Shown: positions 18,759-25,365 of the stretch, in pieces | How positions within the stretch are numbered: position 1 is the first letter of the stretch | Layout of the letters: the number at the start of each line of letters is the position of its first letter | Made by a program: the position numbers and the translations under genes | The notes under the pieces: generated by a model | Database searches by the model: none | What the model saw: only the letters and a program-made list of their open reading frames with translations | Told to the model about the DNA's origin: nothing | Source: Flavobacteriales bacterium | GTDB taxonomy: Bacteria; Bacteroidota; Bacteroidia; Flavobacteriales_F; PHOS-HE28 | Length of the DNA: 64,000 nt | Direction of reading: 5' to 3' | Assembly: GCA_016717225.1 (NCBI GenBank) | Contig: JADKGB010000038.1 | Location: 34,925 to 98,924, forward strand

Positions 18759-19085
18759 TTAGATGGAAAAGCTCTCACCGCACCCGCAGGTCCGGCTCGC
18801 ATTTGGGTTAACGAATTGGAAGCCCTTGCCGTTCAGGCCGCCGCTGAATTCGAGCGTTGTACCCAAGAGGTAGAGCAGGCTCTTCTTATCCACCACCACT
18901 TTCACTCCATTGTCCTCGAAGACCTTGTCGCCGTCCTTCATCTGGTCATCGAAGTCCAGGTCGTACATCAGGCCTGAACATCCGCCACCCTTAACACCTA
19001 CGCGCACGAAATGGTTGGCTCCGCGGCCTTCTTGCCCCAGAAGTTTCGTGACTTCCGTTTTGGCGTTCTCACTGACTTTGATCAT
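18759..19085 (-). CDS. IscA/SufA-type Fe-S carrier protein
   Basis: This is an A-type carrier (HesB/IscA family) of 108 residues that binds and delivers Fe-S clusters to target proteins. The three cluster-ligand cysteines are visible in GVKGGGCSGLMY and in the C-terminal CGCGESFSI, together with GLNGKGFQFVNPNASRTCGCG. It is the promoter-proximal gene of the minus-strand suf operon, with a -7 promoter element 45 bases upstream and an inverted repeat in the leader. The start MIKVSENA is the only sensible one. I leave the symbol blank because IscA and SufA cannot be told apart here. Confidence 0.94.
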   Translation of the reverse strand: MIKVSENAKTEVTKLLGQEGRGANHFVRVGVKGGGCSGLMYDLDFDDQMKDGDKVFEDNGVKVVVDKKSLLYLLGTTLEFSGGLNGKGFQFVNPNASRTCGCGESFSI

Positions 19086-19099
19086 GCTAATTGGCCGTA

Positions 19100-19116
19100 T
19101 TTAGAATCGGTCTAAA
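19100..19116 (-). promoter_or_regulatory. Candidate operator TTTAGA-N5-TCTAAA in the suf leader
   Basis: A perfect 6-bp inverted repeat with a 5-base centre lies 15 bases upstream of the first suf gene. It is downstream of the predicted -7 element, so a bound protein would block transcription. The same dyad occurs at 28776-28792 upstream of the ACIII operon. The regulator is not identified; an Rrf2- or Fur-family iron/redox regulator is a reasonable guess from the target genes. Confidence 0.6.
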
Positions 19117-19129
19117 CAGTTGCGGAGGC

Positions 19130-19137
19130 CAAAGGTA
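19130..19137 (-). promoter_or_regulatory. -7 promoter element of the suf operon
   Basis: Read on the minus strand the sequence is TACCTTTG, an exact match to the Bacteroidota -7 consensus TAnnTTTG, 45 bases upstream of the first suf start codon. No TTG at the ideal -33 spacing is seen. Transcription would start near 19124 and run straight into the candidate operator. Confidence 0.6.
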
Positions 19138-19217
19138 GCGTGAGAAAGCTTGTGTGCATAGGGTGATCAACGAAGTCGGGGTCTGGTTCACGCAATCGGA
19201 CGGTAGTTTCGCGCCCC

Positions 19218-20261
19218 ATGTCGGACACAGTCTCCCGCACCGAACTTTCCGCCCTCGGCGAATTCGGCCTCATCGAACGCATCGCCTCGCGGATCCAGAT
19301 CACGCAGAAGTCCTCAGTGAAAGGGATCGGCGATGATGCGGCCGTGATCGACCCTCAGGGTCTTCATCAAGTGATCACTACGGATATGCTGGTCGAGGGT
19401 GTTCACTTTGACCTCAGCTATGTGCCGCTGAAACACCTCGGCTATAAGGCGATCGTGGTAAACCTGAGCGATGTGTACGCCATGAACGCAACGCCGAAAC
19501 AGGTCACCGTTGCATTGGCAATGAGCAATCGGTTCCCAGTGGAAGCGGTTGACGAGCTGTACGAAGGCATGCTGTTCGCGTGCAAGGAATACGGTGTCGA
19601 CATCGTCGGTGGCGATACGTGTTCTTCCACGAGCGGGCTCATCATTTCCATCACCGCCATAGGCGCTGTGGAAAAAGAGAATATCACGTACCGCAGTGGC
19701 GCGAAAGAGAATGACCTATTGGTGGTGAGCGGCGATCTGGGCGGCGCCTACATGGGATTACAGATCCTGGAGCGCGAGAAAGCTGTTTTCAAAAGCGCAC
19801 CCAGCGCCCAGCCTGATCTGGGCGGCCATGACTACATTTTGGAGCGGCAATTGAAACCCGAAGCACGCAAGGATGTGATCGCGATGTTGGCCGAATTGGA
19901 ACTGCTGCCATCGGCCATGATCGACATCAGCGATGGTTTGGCAAGCGAAGCCATGCACCTTGCCCACAAGAGCAGTTTGGGTATCAGGATCTACGAGGAG
20001 AAGATCCCTATGGACCCTACCACTATCAATACTGCACGCGATTTCAACCTTGACCCAACAACGTGTGCATTGAACGGTGGCGAAGACTACGAGCTGCTTT
20101 TCACGATCGCACAAAGCGACTACGACAAAGTGAAAGGATCACCCCACTTCACCGTGATCGGCCACATGACCGATAAGGCTAGTGGTTATCAACTGGTTGA
20201 CAAACAGGGCGGCCAGCACGAACTGAAGGCGCAAGGGTGGGACGCTTTCCTGAAGAAGTGA
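19218..20261 (+). CDS. thiL: Thiamine-monophosphate kinase
   Basis: It phosphorylates thiamine monophosphate to thiamine pyrophosphate with ATP, the final step of cofactor synthesis. The length of 347 residues is usual. Motifs are GEFGLIERIA, IGDDAAVID (Mg-ATP site), TTDMLVEGVHFDL, GYKAIVVNLSDVYAMNATPKQ, VGGDTCSS, SGDLGGAYMGLQIL, and NGGEDYELLFTI. It is divergent from the suf operon across 132 bases. TAGTTTCG at 19204-19211 is a possible -7 element that would give an almost leaderless message. TPP-dependent DXS is encoded 1 kb downstream. No TPP riboswitch fits in the spacer. Confidence 0.96.
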   Translation: MSDTVSRTELSALGEFGLIERIASRIQITQKSSVKGIGDDAAVIDPQGLHQVITTDMLVEGVHFDLSYVPLKHLGYKAIVVNLSDVYAMNATPKQVTVALAMSNRFPVEAVDELYEGMLFACKEYGVDIVGGDTCSSTSGLIISITAIGAVEKENITYRSGAKENDLLVVSGDLGGAYMGLQILEREKAVFKSAPSAQPDLGGHDYILERQLKPEARKDVIAMLAELELLPSAMIDISDGLASEAMHLAHKSSLGIRIYEEKIPMDPTTINTARDFNLDPTTCALNGGEDYELLFTIAQSDYDKVKGSPHFTVIGHMTDKASGYQLVDKQGGQHELKAQGWDAFLKK

Positions 20262-20287
20262 ACTCCTCGAAGGTGATCGTGGAGTTC
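20260..20287. terminator. Hairpin between convergent thiL and the Trp-rich protein gene
   Basis: GAACTCC (20260-20266) and GGAGTTC (20281-20287) form a 7-bp stem with a 14-base loop in the 33-base space between converging genes. There is no strong T tract, so its efficiency as a terminator is uncertain. Confidence 0.4.
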
Positions 20288-20294
20288 GACCAGG

Positions 20295-21221
20295 CTAATG
20301 CCCCTTTTTGCCCTTAGCGCGCGGCGGTCGCGTTGTTTTGGGGCTGCCTTTTGGGGTAGGCGTGGGAGCCACTTTCCGGGGCGAGGTGCGGTTCGGTCGC
20401 ACCGTTTTCGGGCCTTGTTTCGGAGTACGGTCAGGCTTTATCGTCCGTGCCGGCCGAGCAGCAGCGTGGCGAACGTGGGCCTCCTTGTACCTGTTGCGTA
20501 CATATTGACTGTGCATTCTTCGCGGACCGTATATCCTATGCGCATGCACCACACGGCAGCTGTTCCATGGTCGGTACCACGCATGATAGCGATGGCCCCA
20601 GCCGTGCCAAGCACGCCATGGATGCGGATGCCACGGCCTCCACCAGCCGGGGTAGTAGCCCCAGTACCAAGGGGAGTCCCATGGATAGTAACGAGCGCTG
20701 AAACACCAGCGCGGGCAGCTCCAGCCCCACACGTTCACGACAACTTGAACACCAATGATTTCCGGGGCGAAAGGCCCCTTGCCCTCCTTGATCGCTTCTG
20801 TTTCAGTGAACGGTTCAATAATGGTTTCGGCAGGGTACAGGTCTTCGTCGCCGCGGATCTGAAGGATCGCGCTTTCCTCGCCGGTTTTCTCCAGTTCGAT
20901 CACGGCCACGTCTTGGGTTTCCTCCTTGCTCACAGGGACGCGCAACATGATCACTACCGCATCGCCTTCTTTTTGGCTGGTAACTCTCACATAGTCGATC
21001 TCGCCATTGCCGTCCAGGTCGAGGTTGTTCACCTGGTTGCTCTCGGTATTGAGCGCGGTTTCGAATTGTTCCAGATCGTTCGCGTTCTTGAAGAGCTCGA
21101 GTGCTCCTTGCAGGCTGAAGTGGTCGCCGGGCAGGCCAGTGCTGTCAGCCACTTCAGGTGTTTGGGCATTCGCACTAGGGAATGCCAGGAACGCTGCGAA
21201 AGGAATGACCAGGAGTTTCAT
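20295..21221 (-). CDS. Secreted protein with EF-hand-like loop, Trp-rich segment and basic tail
   Basis: This is a 308-residue protein of unknown function. It has a signal peptide of about 20 residues (AFLAFPSANAQ), a calcium-type loop at about 68-78 (DLDGNGEIDYVRV), and a beta-rich region with EETQDVAVIELEKTG. Residues 165-219 contain 14 tryptophans along with many Pro, His, Tyr and Arg. The C-terminal 75 residues are strongly basic and low-complexity (KPDRTPKQGPK, PRAKGKKGH). The first part resembles conserved Bacteroidota hypothetical proteins. The basic tail could bind RNA, DNA or anionic glycans on the cell surface; that is speculation. It is convergent with thiL. Confidence 0.75.
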   Translation of the reverse strand: MKLLVIPFAAFLAFPSANAQTPEVADSTGLPGDHFSLQGALELFKNANDLEQFETALNTESNQVNNLDLDGNGEIDYVRVTSQKEGDAVVIMLRVPVSKEETQDVAVIELEKTGEESAILQIRGDEDLYPAETIIEPFTETEAIKEGKGPFAPEIIGVQVVVNVWGWSCPRWCFSARYYPWDSPWYWGYYPGWWRPWHPHPWRAWHGWGHRYHAWYRPWNSCRVVHAHRIYGPRRMHSQYVRNRYKEAHVRHAAARPARTIKPDRTPKQGPKTVRPNRTSPRKVAPTPTPKGSPKTTRPPRAKGKKGH

Positions 21222-21334
21222 AGTGAAGTAGAATATGTTCTTCTGACAACGAAGATGATGCCGGGTTTGATCCAGAAGTACTTCTTACTGGGAAAGTGCG
21301 TTCCAGAACCGATCCATTCGAACCATGAGCCTTC

Positions 21335-21342
21335 TACCTTTG
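21335..21342 (+). promoter_or_regulatory. -7 promoter element of dxs
   Basis: TACCTTTG is an exact TAnnTTTG match. It lies inside the longest possible dxs frame (ATG at 21325) but 24 bases before an in-frame GTG at 21367, which supports the shorter protein. No clear -33 TTG is seen. Confidence 0.5.
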
Positions 21343-21366
21343 TTCCATTCGCGCGCACCCCACCTC

Positions 21367-23310
21367 GTGGAACAACCTAAAGGAACATATCCGCTACTCG
21401 AAGGCATTACGGTGCCTTCCGATCTGCGCAAGCTGAACGAAGCCCAGCTTGACCAGGTATGCAAGGAGCTGCGCGATTTCATTATCGATGTGGTTAGTGT
21501 GAAAGGCGGCCACTTCGGTGCAAGTCTTGGAGTTGTTGAGCTCACTGTTGCGCTTCATTATGTGTTCAATACGCCTTATGACCAACTCGTATGGGATGTC
21601 GGGCACCAGGCCTACGGGCATAAGATCCTAACGGGCCGACGGGAGGTTTTCCATACGAACCGCTTGCACGGAGGTCTCAGTGGCTTCCCCAAACGCAGCG
21701 AAAGCGAGTATGACACGTTCGGTGTTGGGCACAGTTCTACCTCAGTAGGTGGCGCGCTCGGTATGGCAGTGGCCAGCAAATTGAAGGGGGAGAAAGACCG
21801 CCAAGTTGTTGCGGTGATCGGCGATGGTGCGATGACCGCAGGCATGGCCTTCGAGGCGCTGAACCACGGTGGTACGGCAAACAGTGATCTGCTCGTGGTG
21901 CTCAATGACAACTGCATGAGCATCGATCCGAATGTTGGTGCACTGAAGGAATACCTCACCGATATCACCACCAGCCACACCTACAACAGGGTGAAAGACG
22001 ATGTGTGGAAGATCCTTGGCAAGATCAGCAAGTTCGGCCCCAATGCGCAGTCCATTGCCCAAAAAGTGGACGCCGCGTTGAAGACGGCGCTTCTGAAACA
22101 GAGCAATCTCTTTGAAAGCCTCAAGTTCAGGTACTTCGGCCCGGTAGATGGCCACGACGTGGAGCGTCTCGTGAAGGTCATGAAAGACCTGCGCGACATA
22201 CCCGGCCCCAAGATCCTGCATGCGGTAACGATAAAAGGTAAAGGCTACGGTCCTGCCGAAGCGGGTAGCCCAACGGTGTGGCATGCACCCGGTTTGTTCA
22301 ATAAAGAAACCGGGGAGATCATCAAGGTGGTGCCCAAGAGTCCGCAGCCACCGAAATACCAGGATGTCTTCGGGCACACCATAGTTGAATTGGCTGAGAA
22401 AAACCCGAAGATAGTTGGCGTTACGCCGGCCATGCCTTCCGGTTCTTCTCTCAACATCATGATGAAGGCCATGCCGGACCGTGCGTTCGATGTTGGCATA
22501 GCCGAGCAGCACGCGGTCACGTTTTCAGCAGGAATGGCCACGCAAGGTTTGGTACCGTTCTGCAACATCTACAGTTCGTTCATGCAACGAGCGTATGACC
22601 AAGTGGTGCATGACGTGGCTTTGCAGAAGTTGCACGTCGTGTTCTGTCTTGACCGCGGCGGTTTGGCCGGCGCCGACGGCCCTACGCACCACGGCGCCTT
22701 CGACATTGCCTACTTCCGCTGCATCCCCAACATGATCGTGAGCGCGCCTATGAACGAAGAGGAATTGCGCAACCTCATGTACACCGCTCAGATCCGCGAT
22801 TGCGGCCCCTTCAGCATCCGTTACCCACGCGGCGAAGGCGTTATGACCGAATGGAAAACGCCCTTTAAGGAGATCACCATTGGTACGGGCCGCAAGGTTC
22901 GATCAGGCACCGATATCGCTGTGCTTACCATAGGGCACATCGGAAACATCGCCGCAAAAGGCATTGATGCGTTACAGGCCGAAGGGTATTCGGTTGCGCA
23001 CTACGACATGCGCTTCGCGAAGCCCATCGATGAGATGCTGCTGCACGAGGTCTTCGGCAAGTTCAAGCATGTGATCACCGTTGAGGATGGTTGCATCCAA
23101 GGCGGCATGGGCAGCGCGGTGCTGGAGTTCATGGCCGATAATGGGTACTCCGCTCATGTAAAACGTCTCGGAATCCCGGACAAGTGGATCGAGCACGGGT
23201 CGCAAAAGGAACTCTATGCGGAATGTGGATTCGATGAAGCCGCCTTGGTTGCCGCGGCGAAGGAGATGATGCCCGTGAAAGGGGTGAAGTCGGTTACCGC
23301 ATCGGCATAG
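21367..23310 (+). CDS. dxs: 1-deoxy-D-xylulose-5-phosphate synthase
   Basis: This TPP enzyme condenses pyruvate and glyceraldehyde 3-phosphate to DXP, the entry to MEP isoprenoid synthesis and also a precursor of thiamine and pyridoxal. Motifs are GHFGASLGVVELTVALHY, DVGHQAYGHKILTGR, the TPP-binding VIGDGAMTAGMAFEALN..LNDNCMSI, FGPVDGHD, and DVGIAEQHAVTFSAGMA. I choose the GTG at 21367 (647 residues, MEQPKGTYPLLEGI) because a -7 promoter lies between it and the ATG at 21325; the upstream ATG would add 14 residues without family similarity. A hairpin terminator follows at 23486. Confidence 0.95.
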   Translation: MEQPKGTYPLLEGITVPSDLRKLNEAQLDQVCKELRDFIIDVVSVKGGHFGASLGVVELTVALHYVFNTPYDQLVWDVGHQAYGHKILTGRREVFHTNRLHGGLSGFPKRSESEYDTFGVGHSSTSVGGALGMAVASKLKGEKDRQVVAVIGDGAMTAGMAFEALNHGGTANSDLLVVLNDNCMSIDPNVGALKEYLTDITTSHTYNRVKDDVWKILGKISKFGPNAQSIAQKVDAALKTALLKQSNLFESLKFRYFGPVDGHDVERLVKVMKDLRDIPGPKILHAVTIKGKGYGPAEAGSPTVWHAPGLFNKETGEIIKVVPKSPQPPKYQDVFGHTIVELAEKNPKIVGVTPAMPSGSSLNIMMKAMPDRAFDVGIAEQHAVTFSAGMATQGLVPFCNIYSSFMQRAYDQVVHDVALQKLHVVFCLDRGGLAGADGPTHHGAFDIAYFRCIPNMIVSAPMNEEELRNLMYTAQIRDCGPFSIRYPRGEGVMTEWKTPFKEITIGTGRKVRSGTDIAVLTIGHIGNIAAKGIDALQAEGYSVAHYDMRFAKPIDEMLLHEVFGKFKHVITVEDGCIQGGMGSAVLEFMADNGYSAHVKRLGIPDKWIEHGSQKELYAECGFDEAALVAAAKEMMPVKGVKSVTASA

Positions 23311-23485
23311 CTAAGTGGAAGTGCTACAGGTGGCCCGATGAATGTCGACAGGAAGCTCGGGAATTTGGCAGGAATAGCGTTCGGCGTCTTTTTCTGAGCC
23401 GTCCTTGGGTGGTATTATCGGTGTAATACGGGCTTCATTCCAACCCGATCATTACATTCGCACCCGAAAGTCGGGAGAAGAGGAA

Positions 23486-23508
23486 AGAGGGGCCCGCCCC
23501 TCTTTTTT
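23486..23508 (+). terminator. Rho-independent terminator after dxs
   Basis: AGAGGGG (23486-23492) pairs with CCCCTCT (23497-23503) around a 4-base loop and is followed by a run of six T. It separates dxs from rimP. The 175 bases between dxs and this hairpin hold no gene that I can support. Confidence 0.85.
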
Positions 23509-23532
23509 GTTCCTTGCCTTTGCTTTCGGCGG

Positions 23533-23997
23533 ATGATCACCACACAGATGCTCACAGAAACCTTGGAACGTCAGCTTGCGGAAACCCCGCATTTCCTTGT
23601 GTTCGCAGAGGTGCGCCCCAGTGGCAAGGCGATCGTGGAAGTGGACAACGACAAGGCCATCACGCTGAACGATCTCACGGTCATCAATAAGGGCCTGCGA
23701 GAAGCCTTTGGAGAGGCATTGGATGATCTGGAGCTGGAGGTGAGCAGCCCCGGTATGGGTCGCCCCTTCAAGGTGAAACGCCAGTACCAGAAGCATACCG
23801 GCCGCATGGTGGAAGTGCTGAAGGCCGATGGGACCTTGTTGCGCGCGCAGTTGGTCTCCTTCGATGACAATGGCATCACGGTGCGCGTGGAACAGCCGAG
23901 CAAAGTGAAAGGCCGCCTACCAAAATTGAATACCGACACCACAACGTTCTTGTTCGTGGATATCAAGTCAACCCAAGCAAGCGTCAACTTCAACTGA
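23533..23997 (+). CDS. rimP: Ribosome maturation factor RimP
   Basis: RimP helps 30S subunit maturation by binding S12 and the central pseudoknot. It is 154 residues, a typical length. The N-terminal domain ends with the hallmark ELEVSSPGMGRPFKVKRQYQKH, and the C-terminal SH3-like barrel carries GRMVEVLKADG. The gene order rimP-nusA-infB is conserved across bacteria and is seen here, with 13 bases to nusA. A terminator lies immediately upstream. Confidence 0.95.
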   Translation: MITTQMLTETLERQLAETPHFLVFAEVRPSGKAIVEVDNDKAITLNDLTVINKGLREAFGEALDDLELEVSSPGMGRPFKVKRQYQKHTGRMVEVLKADGTLLRAQLVSFDDNGITVRVEQPSKVKGRLPKLNTDTTTFLFVDIKSTQASVNFN

Positions 23998-24010
23998 AGC
24001 AGCAAGTGCA

Positions 24011-25249
24011 ATGAGCACCGTAAACCTCATCGAATCGTTCTCCGAATTCAAGGAGATGAAGAACATTGACCGGGTGACCATGATGGGCATCCTGGAAGAC
24101 GTGTTCAAGGGCGTCGTAAAAAAGAAATACGGCGAAGAAGCGAACGTGGACGTGATCATCAACCCCGACAAGGGTGATCTGGAGATCTGGCTGAACCGTG
24201 TGATCGTGGAGGATGGCATGAGCGAAGATGACGCGCTCGAGATCGAATTGGCTGAAGCTCGGAAGATCGAACCCGATTTCGAAGTAGGCGAGGAAGTGAG
24301 CCAGGAGATCAAGATCCTGGAGTTCATGCGCCGGAATATCCTTTCGATCAAGCAGAACCTCCAAGGCCGCATCATGGAGTTGGAGAAGGACCACTTGTAC
24401 AACAAGTACAAGGAACGGGTGGGCGAGATCATCACCGGTGAGGTTTATCAGATCTGGAAACGCGAGACCTTGATCCTGGACGACGAAGGCAATGAGTTGG
24501 TGATGCCCAAGGACCAACAGATCAAAACGGACTTCTTCAAAAAAGGCGATACGGTACGCGCCGTGCTGTGGAAAGTCGAGATGTACAACAACAGCCCGAA
24601 AGTGCTGTTGAGCCGCACTGCACCTGAGTTCTTGGAGAAGTTGTTCGAACAGGAAGTTCCTGAAGTGGCCGACGGCCTCATCACCATCAAGCGAATTGTT
24701 CGCGAGCCTGGTGAGCGTGCCAAAGTCGCGGTGGAGAGCTACGATGATCGTATCGATCCGGTTGGTGCCTGTGTGGGCATGAAGGGCAGCCGCATTCATG
24801 GCATCGTTCGCGAACTGCGGAATGAGAACATCGATGTGATCAACTTCACAACGAACGACCAACTGCTGATCCAACGTGCGCTCAGTCCTGCGAAAGTGGG
24901 CAACATCAAACTCGATCTTGTGAACAAGCGCGCCGAGGTCTATATGAAGCCTGATCAGGTTGCGCTCGCTATCGGAAAAGGTGGCCACAACATCAAGTTG
25001 GCAGGTCGCCTAACAGGATTCGATCTGGACGTTTACCGCGATAGTGACGAAGTAACGGACGACGTGGACTTGGCGGAATTCTCCGATGAGATCGAGTCGT
25101 GGATACTGGACGAGTTGAAGGGCATCGGTTGCGATACCGCCCGTAGCGTAGTGGAGATCGGACAAGAGGAATTGGTCAAACGCACCGATCTCGAAGAAGA
25201 AACGGTGGTGGAGGTGTTGCGGATATTGAACGCGGAATTGAACAAATAA
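24011..25249 (+). CDS. nusA: Transcription termination/antitermination factor NusA
   Basis: NusA binds RNA polymerase and nascent RNA to control pausing, termination and antitermination. It is 412 residues. Domains visible are the N-terminal RNAP-binding domain (about 1-125), S1 domain (about 130-200; GEIITGEVYQIWKRE), KH1 (VKRIVREPGERAKVAVES..DPVGACVGMKGSRI) and KH2 (QVALAIGKGGHNIKLAGRLTG), and a short acidic/HhH tail. It lacks the C-terminal acidic repeats of the E. coli protein, as is usual in this phylum. It lies between rimP and infB. Confidence 0.96.
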   Translation: MSTVNLIESFSEFKEMKNIDRVTMMGILEDVFKGVVKKKYGEEANVDVIINPDKGDLEIWLNRVIVEDGMSEDDALEIELAEARKIEPDFEVGEEVSQEIKILEFMRRNILSIKQNLQGRIMELEKDHLYNKYKERVGEIITGEVYQIWKRETLILDDEGNELVMPKDQQIKTDFFKKGDTVRAVLWKVEMYNNSPKVLLSRTAPEFLEKLFEQEVPEVADGLITIKRIVREPGERAKVAVESYDDRIDPVGACVGMKGSRIHGIVRELRNENIDVINFTTNDQLLIQRALSPAKVGNIKLDLVNKRAEVYMKPDQVALAIGKGGHNIKLAGRLTGFDLDVYRDSDEVTDDVDLAEFSDEIESWILDELKGIGCDTARSVVEIGQEELVKRTDLEEETVVEVLRILNAELNK

Positions 25250-25251
25250 TA

Positions 25252-25355
25252 CAGGTGGGAGCGAACTCACCTGCTTGACTGCAAGAAGGAAAAAAGACAA
25301 CAGACAACCAACAACCGACAGTGTGGGAACGACCCACAGGTGTTGGCTGTTCTGA
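25252..25355 (+). repeat. Stacked hairpins in the nusA-infB spacer
   Basis: Three dyads occupy the 116-base spacer: CAGGTG/CACCTG (25252-25257, 25268-25273); CAGACAACCAACA (25301-25313) with TGTTGGCTGTTCTG (25341-25354), one mismatch and one bulge; and, nested in its loop, TGTGGG/CCCACA (25322-25327, 25333-25338). The A-rich CAACAGACAACC stretch looks like a dispersed intergenic repeat. As RNA it could form a structured leader for infB. There is no T tract, so it is not an obvious terminator. Confidence 0.6.
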
Positions 25356-25365
25356 AGGGAGAACG

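Noticed and set aside
19117..19217. Possible TPP riboswitch upstream of thiL
   Set aside because: The spacer is only 132 bases and is shared with the suf promoter; I see none of the conserved CUGAGA-type core, and the candidate -7 element predicts an almost leaderless thiL message.
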